From Hyphococcus sp. (GTDB lineage: Bacteria; Pseudomonadota; Alphaproteobacteria; Caulobacterales; Parvularculaceae), in assembly GCA_028289605.1 (NCBI GenBank), contig JANQON010000003.1:333305-397304 (forward strand): a stretch of DNA of 64,000 nt, given 5' to 3'. Shown here piece after piece: positions 35,371 through 44,475 of this stretch. A program made the translations under genes and the position numbers. Each line of letters starts with the position of its first letter. The first letter of the stretch is position 1. Below the pieces are notes generated by a model. It saw only the letters and a list, made by a program, of their open reading frames with translations, searched no databases and was not told the origin of the DNA.

Positions 35371-37614
35371 CTATTCGGCGGCTTGCGTCGTTCCGAAAGC
35401 GGGCCCCGTTGGCGGTTCCGGCGCCGTCATCACAAAAGCTTCCTTGCGCATGAACTGCGGCAGGCGGACTTTCGCGTCTTTGCGGCGCGGGAATGTGGCG
35501 CAGGCGACGGTGCCTTTGCCGGGCTGGCTGGCGAGGGCGAGGATGCCCCCTTGCATTTCCATCAGCGATTTCGACAGGGCGAGACCAAGGCCCGCGCCCG
35601 CGCCGCCTTTCGCAAAGCTGTTGTCGGCAAGCGAAAACGGTTCGCCGAGCTTTTTCAAGGTCGCCCGGTCAATCCCGGCGCCGGAATCGGCGACGATCAC
35701 GGTAACGCCGTCAAGGTCGGCCTCGGCGGTGAGCGTGACTTCGCCGCCCTTCGGCGTGAACTTGATCGCATTGGAGAGCAGATTGAGCGCGACCTGTTTC
35801 ATGGCGCGCGCATCGGCCCAGACCGGCGGCGCATGCCCGACCGACGCGGTCAGCGTGACGCCGGCGTCGCTCGCCCGTTTCGACACCAGCCTTACGGATT
35901 CGCCGAGCACCTTTTCGAGTCCAACGCTCTTCGGTTCGAGCGTCAGCCGGCCCGCTTCGATCTTCGACATGTCGAGAATGTCGTCAATGAGCTCCAGAAG
36001 ATGCTTGCCGCTGGCGAGAATGTCGTTGACATATTCCTGGTACTTTTCATCGCCGAGCGGGCCGTAAAGCTCCGACTGCATCACTTCGGAAAACCCGTTG
36101 ATAGCGTTCAGGGGCGTTCGAAGCTCGTGACTCATATTGGCGAGAAATTCGCTCTTCGATCGATTGGCTTCCTCGGCGCGATACTTCTCATACTGATATT
36201 TCTGCATGGCTTCGGAAAGATCGCGGCGCGACGCCTCGAGATCTTCCACGGTGCGTTGCAATTCGCGTTCTTTCTTCTTGTGGGCGGTGGCGCGGCGTTT
36301 CAGGTCGGTGACGTCGCCGCCGATAGCCACCGTGCCGCCCTCGCCGGTGCGCCGGCGCGAGACGTGGGCCCAGCGCTGACCGGGCAGCGCGACTTCCGAC
36401 GCGTCCGGGGCGTCGCCGGTGAGCGGTCCGAAATGCTCCACCAGAATGTCGCCGCCGGCGCCGGCGCAGGAGGCGAGGTCTTTCACCGACGCGCCGGCTT
36501 TGATGAATTTCGCCGGGATCTTGAACGTGGAGGCGAAGCGCTTGTTGCAGACCGCAAGACGCCCGCTGGCGTCCCACAGAGCGAAGGCTTCGGGGATGGT
36601 CTCAATCGCGTCTTTCAGCCGGGTCTCCGCCAGCGCCGCGCCGGGCGCGAGACTGCGGGCGCCGGAAAGATCGAAGGCGACGCCGGACCGTTCAAAGCGC
36701 GTCGCGTCGGCTGCGGTCCGGACATAGGTTCGCGACCATGCGCCCGCGGGATTGCGAAACCGGACCAGGCCCTCCGCCACGCCGGAGGGCTCGCCGCACA
36801 GGACCGCCATCGCCGTGCGCAGGTCCTCCGGGTGAATGATCGCGGAGACCTCGCGCATGGTGAAGCGCCGGTCCCGGGATCCGAGGCCTAAGGGCTCCAG
36901 CAGCGTGCGGGAGAATACGACGCTGCGGTCCTTGCCGTTATAGAACCAGGGCGAACAGCGCCCGCCGGAGAGCGCCGCCTTGAAGTCGGTGAGGGTCGTC
37001 AGGGCGTGGGCGGCGCTGCCGGCCGCCCGGCTCTGGCGGATGAACGCCGCCATGAGCGAAATCACGACGACGCTCAACGCGGCGATCATGACGGCGAAGG
37101 CGACCCAGGCGCGAGGCCGGTCGTATATGTCCCGGGCCGGCGCTGCGGCGAGAATCGCCTCGCCGTTGTCGAGCGGGCGCCAGGTCGCGGCGGTCTTGCC
37201 GCTTTTCAGATCGAGAACGGCGGCGCCGCGCGTGTTCAGCGACAACCCGTGCAGGGATTCCGCAGGGATCTGGACAATATCCGTGCGCCCGGCGGTGGTG
37301 AGAATGTCGCCGTTGGGCGAGAGGTGATAAAGCGCCCCATAGCCGCCGGGCAGCACGGAGTTGAGAACATCCCGAGCCGGCGCGCCTGTCATGATGGCGA
37401 TATTCATGGCGTCGGCGCCGTCGCTTGCCGCCTTTTCCAGGCGCAGCTCGGTTTCCGCTTCGCGCAGGGCCGTCTTGTCGCTCATTTCGAAGACGAGAAG
37501 GACTGCCAGAATGGCGATGAAAGCCCCGGTCAGCAGCGACAGTCGGCGCGGCGACAGCGCATCGATGCGGGCCGCCAGATCCAGGCCGGGATTGTCACGC
37601 GGATCTTTCGTCAT
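35371..37614 (-). CDS. PAS-containing membrane histidine kinase (PleC/DivJ-like)
   Basis: A 747-residue kinase. Two membrane spans (residues 25-43 and 171-192) bound a periplasmic domain. A PAS-type domain lies near residues 330-435, followed by a coiled coil and His496 in SKSEFLANMSHELRTPLNAI. The text FSEVMQSELYGPLGDEKYQE and ILDMSKIEAGRLTLEP is characteristic of alphaproteobacterial PleC/DivJ kinases that steer cell-cycle regulators. ATP boxes: NLLSNAIKFTPKGG, DSGAGI, GAGLGLALSKSLM. No receiver follows. The ATG at 37614 is chosen over a GTG at 37668. Confidence 0.9.
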   Translation of the reverse strand: MTKDPRDNPGLDLAARIDALSPRRLSLLTGAFIAILAVLLVFEMSDKTALREAETELRLEKAASDGADAMNIAIMTGAPARDVLNSVLPGGYGALYHLSPNGDILTTAGRTDIVQIPAESLHGLSLNTRGAAVLDLKSGKTAATWRPLDNGEAILAAAPARDIYDRPRAWVAFAVMIAALSVVVISLMAAFIRQSRAAGSAAHALTTLTDFKAALSGGRCSPWFYNGKDRSVVFSRTLLEPLGLGSRDRRFTMREVSAIIHPEDLRTAMAVLCGEPSGVAEGLVRFRNPAGAWSRTYVRTAADATRFERSGVAFDLSGARSLAPGAALAETRLKDAIETIPEAFALWDASGRLAVCNKRFASTFKIPAKFIKAGASVKDLASCAGAGGDILVEHFGPLTGDAPDASEVALPGQRWAHVSRRRTGEGGTVAIGGDVTDLKRRATAHKKKERELQRTVEDLEASRRDLSEAMQKYQYEKYRAEEANRSKSEFLANMSHELRTPLNAINGFSEVMQSELYGPLGDEKYQEYVNDILASGKHLLELIDDILDMSKIEAGRLTLEPKSVGLEKVLGESVRLVSKRASDAGVTLTASVGHAPPVWADARAMKQVALNLLSNAIKFTPKGGEVTLTAEADLDGVTVIVADSGAGIDRATLKKLGEPFSLADNSFAKGGAGAGLGLALSKSLMEMQGGILALASQPGKGTVACATFPRRKDAKVRLPQFMRKEAFVMTAPEPPTGPAFGTTQAAE

Positions 37615-37880
37615 GCCAGTAGCGTCGCCAATCCCCGTGATACTGTCTTGGTTTGTTAAAACTCTCACCGCCCGTCGGGCGCACCGGTCTTAGCAAACGA
37701 CCGCGTGACGCGCTACGCAGGCGTTTACGATTTGTAAACTATTCCGGTTCGCGCGGCCCTGTCACCTCCGAATCACTAGAGCGGCGGAAATGCTGATTCG
37801 GGCGGGACTTGGGTATCCTTCCAGAAAGACTTGGCTTTTTTGAGATTGGCGCCCGCGCTTCGGCCCGCTAACGAAAGGGA

Positions 37881-38891
37881 ATGAGACATTTTCTGAATAC
37901 CGCCGACTGGTCCCGCCCCGAACTGCAGGCGATGATCGACGATGCGCGCGCCATGAAAGCCGCGCCCGTCAGCGACGCCCTCAAGGACAAGACCATCGCG
38001 CTGCTGTTCCTCAACAACAGCCTGCGCACCCGAACCTCGTTCGATATCGGCGCCCGCCAGCTCGGCGCCCATGCGGTCGTCCTGTCGCCGTCCGGCGGCA
38101 TGTGGCCGATCGAATTCGAGGACGGCGTCGTTATGGACGGCGAGGCCGAAGAGCACGTGAAGGAAGCGGCCAAAGTGCTGTCGCGCTACGCCGACCTCAT
38201 CGGCGTGCGCGCCTTTCCCAAATTCAGCGACTGGGCGGAGGATAGAAAGGACAAAGTGCTCAACGCGTTCTCCAAATACGCCGACGTGCCGGTGATCAAT
38301 ATGGAGACGATCACTCATCCCTGCCAGGAGATGGCGCTTGTCATGGCGCTGCAGGAGCGGCTGGAGCTCGACGGTCTCGGCGCCCTCGACGGCAAGAAGT
38401 TTCTGCTGACCTGGACCTATCACCCGAAGCCCCTGAACACCGCCGTCGCCAATTCCGCCCTGATGATCGCGGCGAAGTTCGGGATGGCGCCGACCCTGCT
38501 CTGTCCGACTGAGGATTATGTGCTCGACGAGCGGTATATCGAACAGGCGACGAAGGACGCCGGCGCCCACGGCCAGGCGCTGACCATCAGCCACGACATC
38601 GACGAGGCCTATGACGGCGCCGACGTCGTCTACGCGAAAAGCTGGGGCGCCTTGCCGTTCTTTGGAAACTGGGCGCCGGAACAAGCGATCCGCGACCGGT
38701 TCAAGCATTTCATCGTCGACGAAGACAAAATGCGTAAAACCGACAATGCGCTTGTCTCACACTGCCTGCCCATGCGGCGCAATGTGAAGATGACCGACGC
38801 CGTTTTCGACGGACCGACCTGCATCGCCTACGAAGAAGCGGAAAACCGCCTGCATGTGCAAAAGGCGATTATGAAGGCGTTGTTGGGGTGA
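37881..38891 (+). CDS. argF': N-acetylornithine carbamoyltransferase
   Basis: A 336-residue transcarbamylase converting N-acetylornithine and carbamoyl phosphate to N-acetylcitrulline. The carbamoyl phosphate loop is SLRTRTSF (residues 47-54); HPCQEMA and HCLPMRRN follow as in the Xanthomonas enzyme, to which I see long identical runs (VPVINMETITHPCQE, LTWTYHPKPLNTAVANSAL). Trp75 (GMWPIEF) and Glu90 match Trp77 and Glu92 of the Xanthomonas AOTCase, the residues that select acetyl- over succinylornithine. Hence arginine is made through acetylcitrulline. Confidence 0.93.
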   Translation: MRHFLNTADWSRPELQAMIDDARAMKAAPVSDALKDKTIALLFLNNSLRTRTSFDIGARQLGAHAVVLSPSGGMWPIEFEDGVVMDGEAEEHVKEAAKVLSRYADLIGVRAFPKFSDWAEDRKDKVLNAFSKYADVPVINMETITHPCQEMALVMALQERLELDGLGALDGKKFLLTWTYHPKPLNTAVANSALMIAAKFGMAPTLLCPTEDYVLDERYIEQATKDAGAHGQALTISHDIDEAYDGADVVYAKSWGALPFFGNWAPEQAIRDRFKHFIVDEDKMRKTDNALVSHCLPMRRNVKMTDAVFDGPTCIAYEEAENRLHVQKAIMKALLG

Positions 38892-38949
38892 GAAACTCAG
38901 CCGCTTTTTATTTACTTATACTTAAAATCATGAACAATATTACAGGAGA

Positions 38950-39441
38950 ATGCTGATTTATGCTAAATTCTCGAAAGAACATCTCGGAGGAAGAGTAGTC
39001 CGGTACATGCTCTTCTCGAGTACAATATTGTTTTTGCTTGGCGTCACTCTGCCAACCCTGAAGACCACAAAGTTCTTATTTTTCACAGAGTATCATTCGA
39101 TACTGGGATTTTGCGTTGGCTCCATAATGTCGGGCGACCTCTTTCTCGGCGCGATTGTGGTGCTTTTCTCGATCGTGTTTCCCGCTTGGAAGCTTTTGAC
39201 GCTTTTCCAGATCCATTTTGGGCGAAGATCAAACAATCGCTCCAAGGTTTTGCGCAGACTGGAGTTTCTTGGGAAGTGGTCAATGATGGATGTTTTGGCC
39301 ATCGCTCTTGTGGTGTTTAGCATGAAGGCGAGCGGACTAGCCTCAGCAGTAACCTTGCCGGGAGCCTACTTATTTGCTGCGTCAGTTGTTCTGGCCATGT
39401 TGGCTTCCGGCAGGGTCTCCAAAGAAGTTCATGGTCGTTAA
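38950..39441 (+). CDS. PqiA-like membrane protein
   Basis: A 163-residue inner-membrane protein with about four spans, matching one half of a paraquat-inducible protein A (PqiA) domain: GDLFLGAIVVLFSIVFPAWK, then LGKWSMMDVLAIALVV near residue 110 and the closing PGAYLFAASVVLAML. Base composition is visibly more AT-rich than its neighbours, which hints at transfer. No pqiB or mce gene is adjacent. The start is uncertain: the ribosome site is too close to ATG 38950, and 39007 is an alternative. Confidence 0.8.
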   Translation: MLIYAKFSKEHLGGRVVRYMLFSSTILFLLGVTLPTLKTTKFLFFTEYHSILGFCVGSIMSGDLFLGAIVVLFSIVFPAWKLLTLFQIHFGRRSNNRSKVLRRLEFLGKWSMMDVLAIALVVFSMKASGLASAVTLPGAYLFAASVVLAMLASGRVSKEVHGR

Positions 39442-39467
39442 TTCCAGCGCAATTCGGCGAAGAAGTA

Positions 39468-39581
39468 GCCCCTTCATCCTGAGGAGCCCTTTCGCTTCGT
39501 CCTTCGTGACGCGCCTTCGGGTGATCGAATTCGATGACCCTCAGGATGAAGCGAAAGGGCGTCTCGAAGGACGAAGGGGCG
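39468..39581. repeat. Palindromic repeat, CCTGAGGAG family, left of GIY-YIG gene
   Basis: Blocks in order: CTTCATCCTGAGGAG, core CCCTTTCGCTTC, GTCCTTCGTGACG, a long loop, CCTCAGGATGAAG, complement core GCGAAAGGG, and CGTCTCGAAGGACGAAGGGG. It ends 12 bases before the GIY-YIG start codon. Confidence 0.85.
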
Positions 39582-39592
39582 GGAGATGAGCG

Positions 39593-39928
39593 ATGACGGA
39601 GACGCAAGATTGGGTCTACATGCTCCGTTGTTCAGACGGCTCTTACTATATCGGCAAGTATCAGGGCGACGATCTGGAAGTGCGAATCTGGGAACACAAT
39701 AACGCGCACTACCCCAATGCCTACACTTCTAAGCGTCTTCCCGTCGAATGCGTATGGTCAGAACTGTTTTCGCGATTTGATGACGCCGTTGCCTGCGAGC
39801 GCAAGCTGAAGGGGTGGAGCCGGGTCAAAAAGGAAGCGCTCATCAGAGGCGATTTGGATGCATTGAAAGTCTATGCCAAACGCGGCTTTCGTCCGTCGAA
39901 AGTGTCTGGTAAAGCCCCTTTATCCTGA
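39593..39928 (+). CDS. GIY-YIG nuclease family protein
   Basis: A 111-residue single-domain nuclease. The GIY-YIG motif appears as WVYMLRCSDGSYYIGKYQGD (residues 7-26), followed by EVRIWEHN, the SKRLPVECVWSE strand and the acidic residue in DDAVACERKLKGWSRVKKEA. The fold is complete for the small YhbQ/UPF0213-like type. The last codons and the stop (TGA at 39926-39928) lie inside the right palindromic repeat, so the gene and repeat share sequence. Confidence 0.9.
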   Translation: MTETQDWVYMLRCSDGSYYIGKYQGDDLEVRIWEHNNAHYPNAYTSKRLPVECVWSELFSRFDDAVACERKLKGWSRVKKEALIRGDLDALKVYAKRGFRPSKVSGKAPLS

Positions 39929-40015
39929 GGAGGAAAAATCCTTCATGCCCTTCGTGACGGCGCTTTGCGCCTCCTCAGGATGAAGGATTTTTGCGTCTCG
40001 AAGGACGAAGGGGCG
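39914..40015. repeat. Palindromic repeat, CCTGAGGAG family, right of GIY-YIG gene
   Basis: Same block order as 39468-39581, but with core GAAAAATCCTTCA and complement TGAAGGATTTTT. The inner loop is GCGCTTTGCGC. It ends 17 bases before the argB start codon. Confidence 0.85.
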
Positions 40016-40031
40016 GTTCGAAGCTCTGATT

Positions 40032-41348
40032 ATGACCACCAACTCCACCCGCGCGACCATCGTTCAGCTCCTGTCCAATATGTCGGACGGGAAGGAGATT
40101 CGGTCTTATCTCCAGCGTTTTTCGGAGGTCGATCAGTCACGCTTCGCGATCATCAAGATCGGCGGGGCGATCCTCGCCGAACAACTGGAGGAGACCGCCT
40201 CGGCGCTGGCGTTCCTGCACACCGTGGGCTTAACCCCGATCGTCCTCCATGGCGGCGGCCCGCAGCTCGACAGGGCGCTCAAAGACCGCAACATCAAATC
40301 GAACAAGATCGACGGCCTGCGCGTTACCGACGCGGCGATCCTCGACGCGGCCCGGGACGTCTTCATCGGCGAGAATATCAAACTGGTCGAAGCGATCCGG
40401 GCGCAAGGAACGCAGGCCCACTCGCTGTCCACCGGCGCCATCGAGGCTGATTATCTCGACAAGGAAAAATTCGGGTTTGTGGGCGAGCCGACCAGCGTGC
40501 GCATGGGGCTAATCGATTCGATCGTGAAATCCGGGGCGATCCCGATCCTCACCTGCCTGGGGCTCGCGCCCGGCGGCCAGCTCGTCAACGTCAACGCCGA
40601 CAGCGCCACCCGGGCGCTCGTCCATGCCCTGCAGCCCATGAAGATCATCTTTCTCGCCGGCGTCGGCGGCCTGCTCGACGGAAAAGGCGCGGTCATACAC
40701 TCGATCAACCTCGCCGAGGACTATGACGATCTCATGGGCCAGGACTGGGTTGAGGGCGGCATGCGGCTGAAACTCGCGGAGATCAAGCGCCTTCTGGACG
40801 ACGCGCCGCTGTCGTCCTCGGTGTCGATCACGACGCCGTCAGGGCTCGTGCGCGAGCTTTTCACCCATGGCGGGTCGGGCACGCTCATCCGCAAAGGCGA
40901 GAAGATCATCGCGTTCGACGACAAGACAAAGATCGACGGGGCTCGCGCGCAAGGGCTCATCGAGGGCGCGTTCGGCCGCAAGCTTGTCCCGGGCTGGTGG
41001 AAGGCCGTCGATCTTTCGATGGCTTTTGTTTCAGAGAACTACCGCGCCGGGGCGTTCCTGTCGCGGATCGGCGACTTCACCTATCTCGACAAATTCGCGG
41101 TGATGGAAGAGGCCCGCGGCGAGGGGCTCGCCCGCGCTGTCTGGCGCCGGTTCACCCAGGATCATCCCGCCTTCTTCTGGCGGTCGCGCACCGATAACGG
41201 CTTCAACGCCTTCTACGACGCGGTCGCCGACGGATCGGTGAAGCGCGGGATCTGGACCGTCTACTGGAAGGGCGAGACCGACTTTGCGCGAATCGCCAAG
41301 GTAGTCGATGATGTGGCCGCCATGGAAGAAAGCTTTGAGGACGAGTAA
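40032..41348 (+). CDS. argB: Bifunctional acetylglutamate kinase/N-acetylglutamate synthase
   Basis: A 438-residue fusion. Residues 1-285 are an amino-acid kinase (IIKIGGAILAEQLEETASAL, VLHGGGPQLD, LAPGGQLVNVNADSATRALV). Residues 290-438 form a GNAT acetyltransferase (KFAVMEEARGEGLARAVWRR, DNGFNAFYDAVADGSVKRG). This is the NAGS-K type known structurally from Maricaulis maris and Xanthomonas, catalysing both the first and second steps of arginine synthesis. Its stop codon overlaps the argC start by one base. Confidence 0.94.
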   Translation: MTTNSTRATIVQLLSNMSDGKEIRSYLQRFSEVDQSRFAIIKIGGAILAEQLEETASALAFLHTVGLTPIVLHGGGPQLDRALKDRNIKSNKIDGLRVTDAAILDAARDVFIGENIKLVEAIRAQGTQAHSLSTGAIEADYLDKEKFGFVGEPTSVRMGLIDSIVKSGAIPILTCLGLAPGGQLVNVNADSATRALVHALQPMKIIFLAGVGGLLDGKGAVIHSINLAEDYDDLMGQDWVEGGMRLKLAEIKRLLDDAPLSSSVSITTPSGLVRELFTHGGSGTLIRKGEKIIAFDDKTKIDGARAQGLIEGAFGRKLVPGWWKAVDLSMAFVSENYRAGAFLSRIGDFTYLDKFAVMEEARGEGLARAVWRRFTQDHPAFFWRSRTDNGFNAFYDAVADGSVKRGIWTVYWKGETDFARIAKVVDDVAAMEESFEDE

Positions 41349-42298
41349 TGGCGGAACCCTTTCTTGTCGGTCTTGTGGGCGCGCGCGGCCATACGGGACG
41401 CGAGCTTATTCGCCTCATCGCCGGCCACCCCGATCTCATGCTCGCCTATGCGGTGAGCCGGGAGTTCGCCGGCCGGCGTGTGGCGACGGTGGCGCCGGAG
41501 GACAATGACGAATGCATCTTCGAGGCGCTGACGCCCGACGATGTCGCCCGGCGGCGCGCGGACGTCGTCATCCTCGCCGCGCCGGACGGGGCGGCGGCGC
41601 CCTATGTGGAGGCGATCGAACGGGACGCGCCGCATCGGATCATCATCGATCTGTCGGCGGATTTTCGCTTTGACGACGCCTGGGCATACGGCCTGCCGGA
41701 ACTCAATCGCGCGCGCATCAACGGCGCGAAACGCATCGCCAATCCGGGTTGCTACGCCACGGCGATGCAGCTCGCCCTGGCGCCGCTGATGTCCCATCTC
41801 GACGGTGCGCCGTCGGTCTTCGGGATCTCCGGCTATTCCGGGGCGGGCACGACGCCGTCTCCGCGCAATGACGTCGAACGGCTCAAGGACAATTTCATGG
41901 CTTACGCCCTGACCGGCCACAAGCACGAACGAGAGGCGACTCGCCATCTCGGCGCGCGGGTGAATTTCAGCCCGCATGTGCATCCCGCCTTTCGCGGCTT
42001 AATGGTCACGGCGCATATTCCGCTCAAGGAGCAATTCGACCTTGCGCGGTTGAAGGGCGTTTATTCCCAAAAGTACGGCAATGAGGCGTTGATTTCTTTA
42101 CAAGACACCGCACCTGAATTACGGGATGGATCAAACCAACATGGCGTGTTGATCGGCGGGTTCGCGCTCGCTCAGGACGGGCGGACCGCAGTTGTCGTCG
42201 CCGCGGAGGACAATCTCCTCAAGGGCGCGGCGACGCAGGCGATCCAGAACGCCAATATCGCACTGGGTCTGAAAGAACTGACAGGGATACCCCTATAG
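41348..42298 (+). CDS. argC: N-acetyl-gamma-glutamyl-phosphate reductase
   Basis: A 316-residue dehydrogenase for the third step of arginine synthesis. The NADP loop is VGLVGARGHTGRELIRLIAG (residues 6-25), the catalytic cysteine is in RIANPGCYATAMQLA near residue 135, and FSPHVHPAFRGLMVT carries the catalytic histidine. It is co-translated with argB. Confidence 0.95.
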   Translation: MAEPFLVGLVGARGHTGRELIRLIAGHPDLMLAYAVSREFAGRRVATVAPEDNDECIFEALTPDDVARRRADVVILAAPDGAAAPYVEAIERDAPHRIIIDLSADFRFDDAWAYGLPELNRARINGAKRIANPGCYATAMQLALAPLMSHLDGAPSVFGISGYSGAGTTPSPRNDVERLKDNFMAYALTGHKHEREATRHLGARVNFSPHVHPAFRGLMVTAHIPLKEQFDLARLKGVYSQKYGNEALISLQDTAPELRDGSNQHGVLIGGFALAQDGRTAVVVAAEDNLLKGAATQAIQNANIALGLKELTGIPL

Positions 42299-42314
42299 GC
42301 ATGACGGGTTAAAC

Positions 42315-44072
42315 ATGGCTGCGGCAGGCGAAAGCGATTTTCTGATCCAGGCTGCGACCTATCTTGGCGCCGCCGCGATCGCCGTTCCCGTCTTTAACCG
42401 GTTCAAGCTTGGCTCCATCCTTGGCTATCTCGCCGCCGGCGTCGCGGTGGGGCCGTTCGGCCTCGATCTTTTGCATCAGGAAGAAGGCGTCTTCCACATC
42501 GCCGAACTTGGCGTCGTGCTGTTTCTGTTCGTCATCGGTCTTGAATTGTCGCTGACGCGCCTGTGGTCCATGCGCGGACAGATCTTAGGCCTGGGCGCGT
42601 CGCAGATGGCGATCACCGGCGCGGTGATCACCGCCTTTTTCGTTTACGCCGGCGTGATGTCGACGGCTGCGGCGATCATCGCGGGTTTGTCCTTCGCGTT
42701 TTCGTCGACGGCGTTCGCCCTTCAGCTTTTGAAGGAGCGCGGCGAGATCAACACCGTTTACGGCAAGCGCTCATTTTCCATTCTCTTGTTTCAGGACATC
42801 GCCGTCATTCCCCTTCTGGCGGCGATCCCGTTCATCGCCGGCGCCGCTGGCGACGAAGCGGGCGCGCTCGACCGCGTCGTCAAAGCGGTCGGCGTTGTCG
42901 CCGCGCTGGTGCTGATCGGCCGCTACGGTCTTGACCGGGTTTTCCGGCTGGTGGCGGGTTCCGGCTCGCGCGAAGCGTTTGCGGCGACCGCTCTTTTTAT
43001 CGTGGCGCTCACCGCGCTGGCGGTCTCCTGGGCCGGCTTGTCGATGGCCCTCGGCGCCTTTCTCGCCGGCGTCCTGCTCGCAGAATCCTCCTACAAGCAT
43101 CAGATCGAGACGGACATTGAGCCGTTCCGCGGGCTGTTGCTGGGATTGTTTTTCATTTCTATCGGCATGCGTCTCGATCTCAGCGTCATCGTAGACAACT
43201 GGTGGATCGTGTTGTGCGGCGCGGTTGGTCTCGTCGCGATCAAAGCGGTGTTGATTTACGGTGTGGCGCGCATCGCCGGCGCCGCCCATGAGAGCGCCGT
43301 CAAGACCGGCGTGATGCTGAGCCAGGGCGGCGAGTTCGCTTTTGTCGTCATCAGCCTCGGCGCCGGTTCGGCGCTCTTCACCAACGGACAGTCGACGCTG
43401 ATGTCGGCGATTGTCACCATCTCCATGATCATGACGCCGCCGCTCGTGATACTGGCGCATCGCCTGGTCGCCGAGCCGCACCGCGAGGAGACCGGCGACC
43501 TCGCCGGACCGGAAGGCGGGCAAGACCATGTGATCGTCGCGGGCTTCGGCCGCATGGGCCAGATCATTTCCCAGGTCCTGCAGAGTTCCGGCGTCCGCGT
43601 CGTCGCGATCGACAAGAACGCCTCGCATATTCGGAATGCGGAGCGATTTGGGTTTAAAGTTTATTACGGCGATGCGGCGCGTCTCGACATTCTCAACACC
43701 GCCGGCGCCGCCGATGCGCGCGCGGTGATCTTCTGCATGGACGAACCGTCGGCGGTGAACAGCGCGGTGGAGCGGCTGCGCGAGCGCCTTCCCAACTTGA
43801 CGATCCTCGCCGTCGCCCATGACCGCATGCACGAAATCGAATTGAAGCCGCTCGGCGCGGACGTGATCGTCCGTGAAACGCTTGAGTCGAGCTTGCTCAT
43901 CGCCCGCGAGGCCCTTGCGCTGATGGGGCGCGATGACAATGAAATCGAGGACTATGTGGAGCAATTCCGCAAACGGGACCGCGAACGATTGCTCGCTCAG
44001 GCTGACTACGGGCCTGAAGCCGGGATGGAGCTTTTGCACGCGCAGTTCGACAAAAGCCGCGAGAAAGCCTGA
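42315..44072 (+). CDS. CPA2 potassium/proton antiporter with TrkA-N domain (KefB-like)
   Basis: A 585-residue inner-membrane antiporter. About twelve spans start with LIQAATYLGAAAIAVPVF and include VLFLFVIGLELSL and AVSWAGLSMALGAFLAGVLL. Residues 395-510 are a cytosolic nucleotide-binding TrkA-N domain (VIVAGFGRMGQIISQVLQSS), the gate of Kef channels. The KefB/KefC pair is glutathione-gated; no kefF/kefG ancillary gene is adjacent. It starts 16 bases after argC. Confidence 0.93.
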   Translation: MAAAGESDFLIQAATYLGAAAIAVPVFNRFKLGSILGYLAAGVAVGPFGLDLLHQEEGVFHIAELGVVLFLFVIGLELSLTRLWSMRGQILGLGASQMAITGAVITAFFVYAGVMSTAAAIIAGLSFAFSSTAFALQLLKERGEINTVYGKRSFSILLFQDIAVIPLLAAIPFIAGAAGDEAGALDRVVKAVGVVAALVLIGRYGLDRVFRLVAGSGSREAFAATALFIVALTALAVSWAGLSMALGAFLAGVLLAESSYKHQIETDIEPFRGLLLGLFFISIGMRLDLSVIVDNWWIVLCGAVGLVAIKAVLIYGVARIAGAAHESAVKTGVMLSQGGEFAFVVISLGAGSALFTNGQSTLMSAIVTISMIMTPPLVILAHRLVAEPHREETGDLAGPEGGQDHVIVAGFGRMGQIISQVLQSSGVRVVAIDKNASHIRNAERFGFKVYYGDAARLDILNTAGAADARAVIFCMDEPSAVNSAVERLRERLPNLTILAVAHDRMHEIELKPLGADVIVRETLESSLLIAREALALMGRDDNEIEDYVEQFRKRDRERLLAQADYGPEAGMELLHAQFDKSREKA

Positions 44073-44076
44073 ACCG

Positions 44077-44412
44077 ATGGACGTGTCAGAGCTCGCCCGG
44101 TTTCGCCGGATGCTGGAAACGCGCAGAGAGGAATTAGTCGCGCTGTCTGAGGCCGCCGCTGACAAGCGAAAACCTGTCGAGCTCGATCAACAATCGATTG
44201 GGCGGCTGTCCCGTCAGGACGCGCTTCAGCAACAAGCAATGGCGAAAGCACAAGAAGCGCGGCGCGCAGGCGAGCTCAGGAAAATCGCGGCGGCGCTCTC
44301 GCGCATCGATGACGGTGAGTTCGGATACTGCGCCGAATGCGGCGAGGCGATTGCGGAGAAACGCCTTGAAATTGATCCGACGACGGTAAGGTGTCTGGCT
44401 TGTGCGGCGTGA
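44077..44412 (+). CDS. DksA/TraR-type zinc-finger protein
   Basis: A 111-residue protein with an N-terminal coiled coil (residues 1-75) and a C4 zinc finger CAECGEAI...CLACA at the end, as in DksA/TraR regulators that enter the RNA polymerase channel. The conserved acidic tip residues of DksA are not obvious, so action on polymerase is uncertain. The ATG at 44077 lies four bases after the antiporter stop. Confidence 0.9.
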   Translation: MDVSELARFRRMLETRREELVALSEAAADKRKPVELDQQSIGRLSRQDALQQQAMAKAQEARRAGELRKIAAALSRIDDGEFGYCAECGEAIAEKRLEIDPTTVRCLACAA

Positions 44413-44475
44413 GCTGGTGCGATGTCAAAAACCAGATCATCAGCGTTAGAAGGGTTATCTCAGGTTTCCTATCCG

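Larger units (their letters stand above)
39468..40015 (+). mobile_element. Candidate composite element: GIY-YIG gene framed by two palindromes
   Basis: Two palindromic repeats of one family, both in the same orientation, frame the GIY-YIG gene with almost no spacer; the right copy supplies the gene's stop codon. The unit is about 550 bases and splits the arginine genes. Gene-less copies lie at 44601-44713 and 45592-45690. Mobility by the nuclease is an inference. Confidence 0.45.

Noticed and set aside
37881..38891. Succinylornithine or ordinary ornithine carbamoyltransferase
   Set aside because: Glu90 and Trp75 and long identical runs with the Xanthomonas enzyme point to N-acetylornithine as substrate.
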